Below the pieces are notes generated by a model. The model had not been told where the DNA came from. It did not search any database and was given only the letters and a program-made list of their open reading frames with translations. Positions 10,076-21,306 of a stretch of DNA of 64,000 nucleotides are shown here, piece by piece. Source of the stretch: Ilex aquifolium (taxonomy: Eukaryota > Streptophyta > Magnoliopsida > Aquifoliales > Aquifoliaceae); assembly GCA_951799425.1 (NCBI GenBank), contig OX637392.1, positions 40,686,593 to 40,750,592 on the forward strand, given 5' to 3'. Every line of letters begins with the position of its first letter. Positions within the stretch are counted from its first letter, which is position 1. A program made the translations under genes and the position numbers.

Positions 10076-11910
10076 TGATTGATGGAAAAACGCTGTGTTG
10101 TTTCCTAACCGCTTAACATCACCCTCAACTATGTGTATGACTTATAGGAATGGGGGAGTGTCACTCTCCCTCCGGATGATGCAAGAAGATAGGAAACAAC
10201 AACAAAATGTATGTGAATGGAAATGTGATGAACAAAATGTTATGAAATGGAATGCGTGTGTGGTGAACAAAAGTGCTCCCCAATCGCAAGGAGTCTTTCG
10301 TTGTCGGTGTTTTACTTGGAAGAGTATTCCAAGGTCGTCTCCTCAGGGAAGGAAAGAGAGTTTTGTGAAAGTGATTTTGCAAAAGTGAAAAGAAAATGTA
10401 AAATCTTTTGTTTGAGTTTTGTGTTTGGTTTGTAAATGAAAATGCAAATAAAGCAAGTGTTGGCTAATCCAAAGGGTTCATTCCAATGGGAATACCAAAT
10501 CAACTCAAAGTCTTCCTCCGATTGAGCATGAATGAACGATTGATTCGGGGGAAGCTAGGGACGAGATTGGTGAGTATCTAAGCATAAACCGTGACTAGGC
10601 CTACGGAATATCAAAGGCTCACCAACTCATCCACTCTCAACCCCGTCAAACCGAACCATTTGACTCTAAAGGGAGGAATGAAGAAGAGTTGAAAATGGTA
10701 TTCTCAAGAGGAATTTTCCCTTGGATTAACCAACTTAAATCCCAGCTACTCATATTAACAATGCAAGACAAGCATAAAGGAAATGGACATGGAAGGGAAA
10801 TGGAGCATGGAACTTAACTTACAACAAGAAATCTAAAGCTATGAAGGAAAAATATGCAATACCCAATATAAAAGCTTGAAATGAAGAAAACTTAAATAAC
10901 AATGGTGAAATGAAGAACATGAAAGTAAACTTGCAATAAACTTGAAAGGAATGACATTAAAGACAATAAATGAAGCTTACAAGGTTCTTACATTAAACTA
11001 CAAGTGAAAGAGTGGAAGAAAAATGCAAAAACGTCACTTTGAGCACTATTCATCATCTTCCCCCTTGGAGCTTTCTATATCTAATCCTAAGCTTAGGTAG
11101 CCAACTTCTATACAAGCTTGTAATGTTCAATATATGCTGTGTGGAGACTTGCCAAAACGTCCAAGAGGCTCCCCCCTAGCTGTGTGTACGAGCTCCCATC
11201 AAGAGAGGGCTGAATGGATGGCCTTGACAGGCTAGGAGATCATAGCCTGGGCAGCCCACTTCCCCCCATTCCTCCTTTAATGCATTGGCCTTTAAAGTCT
11301 TCCACTTGAGTGTAGGAGGCCTGCAAATGTGTAAAGAAATGTTGGGATAGGCGTGGGAGAAGTGTAGGTGGGACCCCCAAGCCTCAAAGTTGAGTTACAG
11401 GCTGTTTTCGCGACCAGAAGGTCCGGAGTACCGGTACTAGGTACCGGTACTGTTTTTCTGCACTGGACCACCTTCGGTAGAATCGGAATAACTTTTGATC
11501 TAATCGTTGGAGTGGGATGAAATTTTGACACCGAACAGAAGACACCCATATCTACAACTTTCATGTTTTGAACTTTTCCAAATTATGAGTAGATCATGGT
11601 AAAAATGGAGGAATTCCGAGGCAGTGCTTCCAATTGTTGCTGCAGCTGGTGCCCTTGTTCCCAAGCACCAATGCCTTCTTGATTTCTTCACTTTTAAGCC
11701 TCCAATTCTTCATGTATTGTTTCCATGCCTTCACCACACATCCAACATAGTTGCAATGTCCTAAAATACATGATTTAAGCAATAAAAACTTGCAACATCA
11801 AAATATCAACATTATTAATAATTTCGGCTAACTCTAAGTACTTAAATGCAAAAGTTGAGTTAAAATGCATGTAATGAGCCCTTCAAATATGCAATATTAT
11901 GTGCTCATCA
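10076..11910 (-). mobile_element. Solo LTR (1835 bp), gypsy type, inserted in RT
   Basis: Both ends are TG...CA with a perfect ATTGT duplication on each side, and no coding or primer-site sequence is seen inside. On the minus strand it starts TGATGAGCACATAATATTGC, a start familiar from Tat-group LTRs in plants, so I assign minus orientation. A pair of identical palindromes GTACCGGTAC lies at 11428-11437 and 11441-11450. Solo LTRs arise by unequal recombination between the two LTRs of a full element. Confidence 0.8.
11428..11450. repeat. Twin GTACCGGTAC palindromes in the solo LTR
   Basis: Two perfect copies of the 10-bp dyad GTACCGGTAC with centres 13 bp apart; a related GTCCGGAG half-site lies just to the left. 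It is the same architecture (short CpG-containing dyads inside an LTR) as in the other families in this window, but with a different sequence. Confidence 0.75.
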
Positions 11911-12237
11911 ATTGTACCTAGAATACTCATCTAGAAAATAATAGAATGCATGACCTATAATTCTTTCCAGGACTTGATCAAGAAAGGGGAGAGGAAAGTC
12001 GTCCTTCCTAGTCACCAAATTGAGTTTTCGGTAGTCTATGCACATTCGTCATCCTGTGACAACTCGGGTTGGTACCAATTCATTGACATCATTTTTAATC
12101 ACAGTGATCCCAAACTTCTTGGGCACAACTTGGATTGGGCTAACCCATTTACTATCAGAGATGGGGAAGATAATTTCTTCATCCAATAGTTTGAGCACCT
12201 CAATCCGTACAACCTCATTTAAGTGAGGGTTCAAATG

Positions 12238-12929
12238 TCACTGCATTTGATGAGAGAGTTTTTCATCCTCCTCGAGATATATAACATGATTGCAAATTAA
12301 TGGGCTTATACCTTTCAAATCAGCAATGGTCCACCCAATGGTGCTCTTATGACGTCTAAGGACTTCAATTAGCTTAGACTCTTGTAAATCTGCAATCTTG
12401 GATGAAATAACCACTGGATATGACTCTTCATCTCCTAAAAATGCATATTTTAAGTCAGATGGAAGAGGTTTCAAATTAGGTTTTGGTGGCTTGACACTGG
12501 ATGAGAGTGGATTCGTACCACTTGGGGTTAGTTCTTTAAATTTGAGTTCCCAGGTCCCTACAACATGAGCGGGGCAACTCTTTGGACTTTGACAATCATC
12601 TTTTAACTCAGATGTGATAGAATCCAATAAACAAGATTCAGTGAATTTTTCACAAAATGAATCGTTCAAATGTTCATGTGCCAAAGATTTAATGAAATTC
12701 ACTTCTCTCACTTCTTTTTCCTCTCCTAGGTGCTTGAAAATGTTGAAAATGATAAGCTCAAGAGTCATATTACTGAAATTCAATTTCATGACCCATTCCT
12801 GCAATTGATTAATGCATTTGAAGTTGCTAAGAAAGGTCGACCAAGAATGACAAGAATTTGATTCCCTGAATGTATTGATGGTTGGGTATCCAAGACAATG
12901 AACTCCACATGAAAGAAGAATTTGTCCAC
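12238..12929 (-). pseudogene. Protease-RT linker of pol
   Basis: A long open stretch 12804-12238 containing CVPAHVVGTWELKF-like and PSDLKYAFLGDEESYPV segments, typical of the region between protease and RT in Athila-like pol (the 'LKYAFLG...PVIISS' block). It ends with WTIADLKGISPLICNHVIYLEED just upstream of RT. Confidence 0.8.
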
Positions 12930-13300
12930 TTACACAAGGACATCCTCGACAATATCCCTTTGAACTTTGATAGACCTATCTGCCAACTGTAGTGTGATAA
13001 AGGTGGGTTTGAGTTCATCCAAACCCAATTGTTGGTAGACCAAGAAAGGGAGCAAATTGACACTGGCTCCAAGATCCAGCAATGCTTGTTTTATCCTGAA
13101 ATTCCAAATGACACATGACACAGTTGGACACCCTAGATCCTTGTATTTTGGAGGGGTTTTGTGTTGGAGTATAGAACTGGCTTGTTCTGTTAAGAAAGCT
13201 ATTTTCTGAATATTTTGACTTCTTTTGATTGTGCACAAGTCTTTTAGAAACTTGGCATAAGAAGGAATCTGCTTTATAGCATCCAAAAGTGGAATATTGA
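12930..13300 (-). pseudogene. Aspartic protease domain, Athila-like element
   Basis: Contains ALLDLGASVNLLPF, the aspartic protease active site in the DLGAS form usual for Athila-like elements, followed by VYQQLGLDELKPTFITLQLADRS. The active-site Asp is intact here, unlike in the second element. Upstream is the PSYAKFLKDLCT block conserved between the two elements. Confidence 0.85.
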
Positions 13301-14874
13301 TTTTTACTTGCTTAAAAAGCTCGTAAATTTCTACATGGTTATTCAACTTTTGTGTTTTCTTGAGTCTTTTGAGGAAAATGAGCAAGAATGGAACATAGTG
13401 GTTGTGACTCCTTATCTTCTTTAGACTCAGTATCTTCTGGAGAGACTTGTGTAGGTTGCAGCACAGGTGCTGTCTCATTGAGTGGAGATTGTTTGATGGT
13501 TTTGTCAATGATTTTATCACTTCTGAGGGTGGTGATGGCTTGAGCTTGTTCTTGTGGGGATTCCATGGTTGAAGGATTACCCACATGATATTGACTTTGT
13601 GGCTGTTTAGGTTGGGTAAGAAACTTGCCCTTCTCATGCGTGGTCATTGACTGGGTTAACTTTTGGATATGACTTTTGAGATCCTCAAATGATTGAGTGA
13701 TTTGGGTTTTGAAGTCATTGAAAGCTTGAGTGGAATGATTGTTGTAGTTCATTTGGCTTTGCATGAACTGATTCAATGTGTCCTTAAGACTTCTCTTGTG
13801 TGGTGGTTGGTATGGTTGATATGCAGGAGGTCCGTTAGTTGGTGGTTGTGAACCTTATTTTGGATTCATGAGAGGTTGTTGTGTGTTCCTCCAACTAAAA
13901 TTCGGGTGATTCCGCCACCTTGGATTATAAGTTTCAGAATATGGGTTGGAACAAGGCTTGTTAAAATTGAAAATTGCATTGATTTGTTCTAACAAGACTT
14001 TTTTAAATGCAGGAATGGTAGAACACTCCCCAGTAGGGTGTCCTATCAGCACACAAATCCCACATACTTGTTCTGTGGGAGGGCCAACAACAACTTGATT
14101 TACCTTTTTCATCTCTAGAGCTTCAAACTTTCAAGATAAGGTAGTCATTTTTGTCCTCAGGTCATCATCTTCTTTGAAGACATACTTTCCTCCTTGGGAA
14201 GTGGATGGTTTAGCTTCAACAGGGGTAGGAGAGGCTGAGTCTCACATCTGGAACTCTCAGATATGGTGTCAAAAAAATTGAATGCCTCCTCTGGACTTTT
14301 TCCCATGAACTCTCCCAACATTGGTAAAATATTTCTTCCTCTTTAACTGAAAAATTCATGATTTGTCTTTTAAGTGCATTGGTACGGTGTAGAGGAATTT
14401 TTTTTTTTTGAAAAACTCATTTTGTAATTCCTGCCAGTTTGTTATCAAATGGGCTTTCAAAGAATTTAGCCATTGTTTAGACTTTTCCTTTAAAGAGAAA
14501 GGAAAAAGTTTCAACTTGGCCAATTCAAAATTATCTTGGAATGTTCCACATACCTCCTCAAAATCTTTGATATGCAAATATGATTTTTTTGATTCAAGTC
14601 CATGAAATTGAGGTAGTAATTGCACTGTCCATGACTTTACATTAAAGTTGGGCGCGTTTGCAGGAAACACAAAATAAGAGGGGACCCTGTTTCATGTGGG
14701 ATGCAAATAATCCCGTAGAGTTCGAATGTTAGGAATTTTCCCTTCTCTCTCATTATTAGCCATGCTATTATCAAAGGAGTCTACTATTGATCACGGTGAA
14801 GAAGGTCCAGATTGATTTACAGACCCAACAGATTCTTCTAGCAAATTTAGAAAACAAGGATCATCATCAGACAT
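13301..14874 (-). pseudogene. Gag, Athila-like element
   Basis: Likely start ATG at 14874 (MSDDDPCFLNLLEES), 83 bp past the primer site. Recognisable parts: VPSYFVFPANAPNFNVKSW, LPQFHGLESKKSYLHIKDFEE, LKLFPFSLKEKSKQWLNSL (capsid-like gag block), and a zinc knuckle CGICVLIGHPTGEC (CX2CX4HX4C) at about 14061-14020. Then comes a Gln-rich segment (13776-13600). Stops near 14795 and frameshifts near 14360-14110 inactivate it. It would form the particle and bind element RNA. Confidence 0.85.
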
Positions 14875-14956
14875 AAAATAAGAATTATATACAATAAATC
14901 AAAAATATATACAACAAGTGAATGTCTTTTCACTATTTATTTTAAAACACCGTTTG

Positions 14957-14976
14957 GTTCCTCAGCAACGGCGCCA
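14957..14976 (-). other. Primer binding site (Asp-tRNA type)
   Basis: On the minus strand TGGCGCCGTTGCTGAGGAAC, closely matching the complement of tRNA-Asp, as used by Athila elements. It sits six bases after the inner LTR end. Confidence 0.85.
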
Positions 14977-14982
14977 AAAACT

Positions 14983-16505
14983 TGACTTGATCCGAAATGT
15001 GTACACCCAAGTGTAGGTGGTCCGGAGTCGAATCCACATGGAACTACTATTGCTGTTTTGAAGTAATTAGTGATAGAGACCAAACTGACTGGAACCTTTG
15101 AGATTTGAAGTTATGATGATTATAGAGTTTCTTGGACAGAATATAAGATTCTAACAAATGAAAGAGTCACCCTTTAGCTCGAGGATCAAGACATATAGTC
15201 AATCATCCGGTTGTTATATTTGTGCTTGACAACTCAATTAACCACTATGTCAATAGCAAGTTAATTGGAGGATAAAGATGGACTGTGAGAATTAAGAGCA
15301 CGTGTCCGATGTTTTTGTAGAGATTTGCAAGAATTGTCAGTGCCGGGACTCTACCTGTCTACAAACAAGCAAGTAATTCTATAAATCATCCAACAACTAT
15401 TATATTATTCCATTCTTAGTTAGAGCACAATAAAAATGAAGATTGAAAAGTTTTCATGAAGACCTAGCTTGAGTACTTGCAAGGAACCAATGAATCCTCC
15501 TATGTCAAGAGTTAACTTGTCTTAGGAGAGACTCATGATTGTATAAAGTACCTCAGCTTTACTAGATGCATTCAATCATTCAATAAACAATCAAAAGATA
15601 AAACGTTAAGCATAAATGAAATGCACAAATATAACTTCTGAATGATTTATACATGTTCATCACCTCTTACTAAAGAGTGAATAAGAAACTACTCACTCTT
15701 CATGACTTTGGGAAAGTTAGAAAAGTGAGTAATCCTCATCCCTCCATGTAGAGAAATTATAAGATAACGTACACTACACAATAAGTCTGTCTTCGACAAA
15801 GAATGAGTGAAACACTACCCACCTTTCAAGGCTACAAGAGAGCTAGAAAGGTGAGAGAGGTTCACTCCACTAGGTGAAGAAAGAAGCTTTTACAATGGAA
15901 TCTAATGAAACTAATAATGAAGTAGAAGAAAACTAGTTACTTTTGGAGGGTTTTTCCACTTCCAAAAGATGATCTTTAATTCCAAGGGAAGGTACTTATA
16001 GGCCATTAAAGGGGGAGGGGGGTAAAAGGATAGACCTAAGTGCTTAAAGTCCAAGTGAATGCCACAAAATCCGGATGGAAATCTAATCTTCATGCAGCCT
16101 GTCTGGGATTTACATTTGAACGCTAACAACGTTCGAACGTGGAAACATTTCTTCTTTGATGAGCGTTCGAACGCTGTTGGAGTTTGAACGTGGTACTCAT
16201 GTAGCTTTTGTCCTCCACAACATCTAACGGCAACAAGCCTCGTGTCATCACCCTAGCAATCTCCTGGAGGTCCTATATTATTTCAAAATGGAGTTCGACT
16301 ATGGACTGGCGTTCGAACGTGGGTGCTTTGTTCCCTCTTTCTTCCATTCTCTTCTGGAAAACGTGTGTGTTGCTTGAAAGCTTGATGTTGATGACTTTTG
16401 GCCCTTGTACAACTTTTCCCCTGAAATGTTATCATTTAAATTCCATCAAAGCATAATTAAGCATGAATTAAGAATAGATTAAATTTTAATTTTTGATTTT
16501 ATTTC
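14983..16505 (-). mobile_element. 5' LTR of the minus-strand Athila-like element
   Basis: The inner end TGACTTGATCC is at 14983. The outer end is placed at about 16505 because the alignable start (TTTGATGGA...ATTTAAATGAT) runs to near 16490. It matches 1600-3471 in inverted orientation. A TATA-like CTATAAGTA (minus) lies at about 15993-16001. CGTTCGAACG dyads lie at 16110-16320, upstream of that TATA. It is shorter than the 1872-bp copy, so indels separate them. Confidence 0.75.
16110..16325 (-). repeat. CGTTCGAACG palindromes in the 5' LTR
   Basis: About six copies or near copies are seen near 16115, 16130, 16163, 16182, 16290 and 16309, arranged as pairs with centres about 17-19 bp apart. 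This is the U3 part of the LTR, matching 1782-2165. Confidence 0.75.
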
Positions 16506-16569
16506 AATAAATGACATAATAAAGCATGAATTTTGGTTGTAAAATTTAAAATATTTAATATTCTATCTT

Positions 16570-16725
16570 TAATTGGAGTATTTTTGGTTTAAGTGTAATA
16601 TTTTAAACTTGAGGGGTCTAAGTGTTACGCCCTTATAAACCTTAGGTGGTCTATGTGTAATATTTTATTGTCAGGGGTCTAAATGATTAAGTGTCAAATC
16701 TCAGGGGGTTTGAGTGTAATTTTCT
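16570..16725 (+). repeat. Degenerate short repeats of a 'GGGGTCTAAGTGT' type
   Basis: Three imperfect units containing AAGTGTAATATTTT or GTGTAATTTTC and GGGGTCTAA are spaced about 45-50 bp apart. Such 'coding-like' text repeats are common at ends of plant transposons, but I cannot assign a family. Confidence 0.4.
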
Positions 16726-16801
16726 TCGGACCACCCGGATCATTCAAGCTATCCTGTTCGTAGGTTTTCTCGAAACATCGGCTTGTTTTACAGTTCGTTA
16801 A

Positions 16802-17665
16802 TTGTTTAAATGCACAAGCGATCTATTTAGAAAATTGGACCAATTTAGGGCTCGATTCATGATCCAATCTGATTCTGATAACACTGGTTTTGAAAGTTAT
16901 TCCACTAGGCAAATGGCCAGACAATTTGACCTTATTCAATGGATTCCTTTACCTTACATGCATCCATTTATAGATGAGCCTGCTGGACGAAGGCTCAAAA
17001 TTAAGGATTCTTCTAAAAGGCTTTCGTTTTGAATACTCTTGAGGCAACCCAGATACTTCTTCATTTTTCAATGAATGGTGGCAAAGCATTTCAACTTTGA
17101 TTTTTGTTGGACATCCAGATGAATATATTTCAAGGCACTGCTTTGCCAAACATTTTTCAGATGATGCTACCACTACTCTTGGTAGTTATAATCTTTCTCT
17201 CTTGGATCTTTTTTATTCTAAAAGTATATAATTTCCTAACCTTATGTTTGAACATCCCCTTTTTAGTTAAATCCCACGGAGCAAATCCAACAAAGCCCTC
17301 TGATACTACTTTTAAATCAGTCCCTTCTGTCGATAAAGGCAAACGTGTGGCTGCTCCTATTCCTCAAAAAAGGAAACTTGAAAGGACACCTGCCTCTTCC
17401 AAACTCTTGTACTCTTCCTTTGATCCCTACCATGTCGCAAAAATATTGTGAAAAGGAAATAAAGAAACCCAAAGAAGATTTTGATGACCTGAAGAAAAGG
17501 TTGAGGGAGGAAACAAAAACTATTGAGGAGCCAAGGATTGCAGAAACTTCTCAACTTAAGAAAAAGAGGAAGAAGCAAGAGGTAATGTCTCCCATAGACA
17601 AAGGTGTCATGGCCATTGTGAAATGGGAAACAAAAATTGATTTTAATAAAAGGGTAAAACAATAA
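16802..17665 (+). pseudogene. Possible plant mobile domain (PMD) protein remnant
   Basis: The frame at 16802-17032 contains YSTRQMARQFDLIQ. After a frame change it continues GNPDTSSFFNEWWQS and later a Lys/Glu-rich coiled-coil-like stretch (17345-17665, EKEIKKPKEDFDDLKKRL). The 'arginine-ARQF ... FFNEWW' order is reminiscent of the aminotransferase-like plant mobile domain carried by transposons. Several frame changes and stops show it is not functional. The assignment is tentative. Confidence 0.35.
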
Positions 17666-19109
17666 ATTAACTATTAAAGCACAGGTCGAAAACCCGCATT
17701 TTTATAGAAATTCAATGATGAAATGAACCTCACCATTGGATTCTTCTTGCAAAAATGGGCTAGCTAGTCAATTTTCATCAAATTTCGAGACAGTCGAATT
17801 TTTGAGTGTTACGATGCGATCGGATATCGCGCGATTAAATTATGTGATCACATTTAATCGTGGAACCCATAATATAATTTAAATTATATCTCATACAATA
17901 ATATCAAACATGACACATGTCGAGATGCAATTGGTTGGGACAAGCAAATAAAAAGGAGAATAAAGTTAAAGACTTTGTCTCCACTCATTTTTACTTCTTC
18001 AAATTTTGGCAATAAGATAGAGAGAAGACAATCCAACTTCTTCAACATCTTCATCCTCTTCCTATGATCTAGCAAGATCTGAGCGATGACTCACCTCAGA
18101 GCAAGAACTAAAGTTTCTCACAACGGCGAGGGCTACGTGTGGGTACCATACAAGCTCAATTACAACACATTTCAAAAATCAAAGTTTTGGCTCGGGATTG
18201 AACCAAGGCTTCGGCTAGCTTCTTTTGAGGCTGCTCTACTGCGTACGCACGCTAAAAGAGTTAGGGTTCCCTCCCATCTAGCTTTACTTTTAACCTAGGG
18301 TTGCTATATGAAATGGGTAGGGATATGGGTGTGTGTATCACATGTTTTAGCTCTTGACTAGTGTAGCTAGTGGGTTAAGGTTGAATATGAGCATTAGGTG
18401 AACCCTCACCTTGCTTTAATTTGTTTGATAAAATGGATTATTGGGTATGCTATGTGTTTACATTGTATGCACCCTATGTGTTTGATAAAATGTCTCAATG
18501 AAATCAAGCATGCTAATTGAGATAATCAATGTTTAACATTTGTTGAGTGATATTGTAGAATGTTGTCATATGCTTCCATGATATAATTAACATTATGATG
18601 AAGCTTATGTGGCTTTGTTGCGGGTATGTTATGTATTTACATTTCATGCCTCCTAGGTGTTTGATAAAATACTTATTTGAGTTCAAGTATATTTATTGGA
18701 TTGTAACCATATATGACATGTTTGGGATATGTTCATTATATGTTTTATGATATGATGAGCATGATGATATAAATTGCATTTTCACAATACATTTGCATAT
18801 GCAAAGGTTACACTACATTCACGGGCATTGACATGAATGTGAGTGTATGTGCATGGGTTTTGGTCAATCACCACCTATGTGAGTTGACGGGTGGACTTGG
18901 GAAGTTTGGACTTAGGTCTGGTTGAGTCATACTGGAATTGCATAAATAAATGTGTTGGGATGTAGAAAGAAGGACTAGATTCTCCATCGGGTGCAAGACC
19001 TGACAATGTCGATTAGGCGTTTTTGGTTGGTGTAATGAGCCCAAAAAAGCGTGACGACGAAAACGTAGCCGCATGTGGGATGTCCTGAAGATCCATTGAC
19101 AGTGTGGTG
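17666..19109. other. No gene seen; AT-rich spacer with an imperfect direct repeat
   Basis: Two related segments, about 18441-18550 and 18617-18730, share GGGTATG(C/T)TATGT(G/A)TTTACA, then GTGTTTGATAAAAT and a following AT-rich block. Spacing is about 176 bp. No protein similarity recognised. Confidence 0.45.
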
Positions 19110-20405
19110 TGCTTCGTTTCGGAAGTTGTAAACCCAAGTGTAGGTGTCAAGCAAGTAGTAATTTCTTCATAGAGTCCAAGGTCAAACCACATGGAGATTG
19201 AGATTTTAGACTGACAAAAAATTTAAGAAAAGAAAATATGTCTTGTGTTTAAGATAGATTGATTTGGTTGTTGAAACTTAAAACAAATAAACTTAAATAG
19301 TTTGAGAAAACGATTTGGGAAAAATACTAAGGCATTAGATACTTCTTCAATAACAATTGGGTTGTAAATTAATCCTAATTTTCAATCTCAATTGAGAAAC
19401 AACTACGGAGTGAACTCAATAGGAGGATTTATCAATGATTAATGAGGACATTCTCTAAGATATAATCAATAAGCTAATCTAAATGAATCCAAATATCCAA
19501 TTGTAAGTTACAAGCATTTAACATGCTCGGAGTCAATGATAAATCAAGTAATTAACAAATCAAATATCTCAATCCATATAAAACAAATCAACTAATTAGA
19601 TGAATACATTAATAATTCAACCCAAGCACGTACATCTAGCTATTCTACTTACAGAGAATCTCAAGTTTCCATCATATTTAGCATAATAAATCAAGAGATT
19701 GTATAGAGAGAAAACTTTGCTAAATAAGATGAATTGAACAACTAAAGAAAAACATCAATTAAAGCTCATAAGATTAATTACATACCCAAATGTATACTGA
19801 ATTTTTTCCTAATCTTAGTGAAGGAGTTTAGCCAAACATTAATTGGAGCTAAAACACCAAATTAAAGAATGATTAAAGAAGAAAATAATAGAAAGCTTCC
19901 AGATCTGAAAAACTTCCCCCAAAGAAGAGTAAAAAATACAAAGAGTACTTCCCAAATCGGGGAAGATGACCCAAGCCTCGTGTCATTGAGCTCTGTGATT
20001 GGCTGGGAATGAGGACACTTATTCGGACGTGGCTAAAGTGACATCCAGACGTGAATCTTAGATTCACATGCGTCTGGACGTGAACAAAGTGTCGTCCGGA
20101 CGTAAGAAGTTAAGAGTCTTTGCAATTTTTTCTCTGATGCAGAACCCCACGTCCAGACTTGGTCATATGTCGTCTGGACGTGGTCGTCAGAGCCCTTTTC
20201 TTCAATACTCTCCCTTCCTTTGTGTCATCCACTCCCATGTTTTCCTTCTTGCCTTATTATTTCGTCATTTTACCTACACAATAATAAAACACCAATTGAA
20301 TCATGATAGAATCAAATATAGCATTAATATAATATAGTTAAGTCCATACTAATGACAATTAACCCACAAATGATAGGATAAATATACACTATTTAGGCTT
20401 AATCA
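19110..20405 (-). mobile_element. 3' LTR of the second Athila-like element (1296 bp)
   Basis: The plus-strand left end TGCTTCGTTTCGG matches TGCTTCGCTTCAG at 29584, the inner end of the 5' LTR. The right end follows the polypurine tract. The two LTRs align over about 800 bp with scattered substitutions and small indels (compare 19160-19900 with 29634-30370). CGTCCGGACG-type dyads lie at 20020-20190. The five bases on its left are TGGTG; the partner duplication was lost with the end of the 5' LTR. Confidence 0.85.
20020..20190 (-). repeat. CGTCCGGACG / CGTCTGGACG palindromes in LTR
   Basis: Dyads or near-dyads around 20027, 20048, 20075, 20096, 20150 and 20172. Successive pairs have centres 21-22 bp apart, joined by a spacer of the form TGGNNAAAGTGNC. 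A second set with the same spacing lies at 23350-23610 upstream of the env-position ORF. Confidence 0.8.
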
Positions 20406-20420
20406 CACACCCCAACCTGG
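20406..20420 (-). other. Polypurine tract of second Athila-like element
   Basis: Minus-strand CCAGGTTGGGGTG directly before the LTR start TGTGATTAAG. Confidence 0.75.
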
Positions 20421-21253
20421 CTCTTTCTAGTCCTTAGGAAGAAGCAAAATTAAGAAAATGAACTAAAATATATACATCCACTTTTGTAGGACTCACGATT
20501 GCCAATGCAATAAGCCTTTAAACCCCTAGGTGATCCCTAGTGGATGAGTGTAGTCTCGTGAGGGTTTACAGTAATGTTACCCATAAATATCAAATGTCAA
20601 TGAATATCAAAATAATAATTTCATAGTAAAAATAAGCATCACAATCTAAAAACTTAGTTATACGCTATCAATGAACATTTGCAAAGCAAGATATGAAGTA
20701 CATCACTATATGACAATATGCACATATTAAATTACAATGAAAACTCGTGAGTAGTGTGAAATAATTGTACCAAACTAACAACCATCAAGTTCTCTCCCTT
20801 ACAACTATCAATCCATTTGCTTCAATGTCAATATTGTTGTAATTTATCACTCTTAGTTTACATGTGAGTAGATATTTAATTCAAGACAAAGAGATGCCCA
20901 CATGTTGGTTACAATAACCATAACAGAAATAAAGGACTTTGGCATAGTCCCATGAAAGGAAGTAAACATCAATATGTAACAACTCCTATGTCTATTCTTG
21001 CTCACACAAGTCATGCATCACTAATATACTCTTGGGATCAAATAGGACTTTACTAGGTTGTAATGGGGCTTTAGAATTTGGTTTAATGAAATGAAGGATA
21101 TACAAGAATTCAAAAAGCTATCCCAAGATAAAACATTGTATTACACAACCTTTTCCATGTAATTCATAACAATTCACCCCTTTACTCCTAGTAGCACAAT
21201 GAATATATTTGCTCAAATCTTCCCCCTTTGAGTAACATTTTGTCTTCTCTCTG

Positions 21254-21306
<53 letters not shown>

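Larger units (their letters stand above)
9481..12234 (-). pseudogene. Reverse transcriptase domain, split by a solo LTR
   Basis: N-terminal part 12234-11916 (PHLNEVVRIEVLKLLD, then KWVSPIQVVPKK, CIDYRKLNLVTRKD, and YYFLDEYSRYN just before the insertion). C-terminal part 10075-9481 starts NQIEITLDDKEKTTF. It continues through the fingers/palm motif FMDDF (active site Asp pair at about 9894-9899) and then MFLGHIVLSDGIKV and FLGHAGFYRRFIKDFS. The RT was interrupted cleanly by the insertion at 10076-11910, and several stops or frameshifts are seen besides that. Confidence 0.85.
4870..16505 (-). mobile_element. Athila-like gypsy retrotransposon, minus strand, missing its 3' LTR
   Basis: Order along the minus strand: 5' LTR (16505-14983), Asp-tRNA primer site (14976-14957), gag, protease, RT, RNase H, integrase, internal polypurine tract (7323-7311), a palindrome-rich leader and an env-position ORF (5894-5132). 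The gag zinc knuckle, DLGAS protease motif and Asp-tRNA primer site fit the Athila group. Every frame carries stops or frameshifts, so it is a dead copy. It contains a later solo LTR insertion (10076-11910). No 3' LTR in minus orientation was found to the left; the nearest family LTR (1600-3471) faces the other way. Confidence 0.85.

Noticed and set aside
18185-18215. GGTTCAATCCCGAGCC on the minus strand, like a tRNA T-arm or SINE B box
   Set aside because: No matching A box, acceptor stem or A-rich tail at correct distances.
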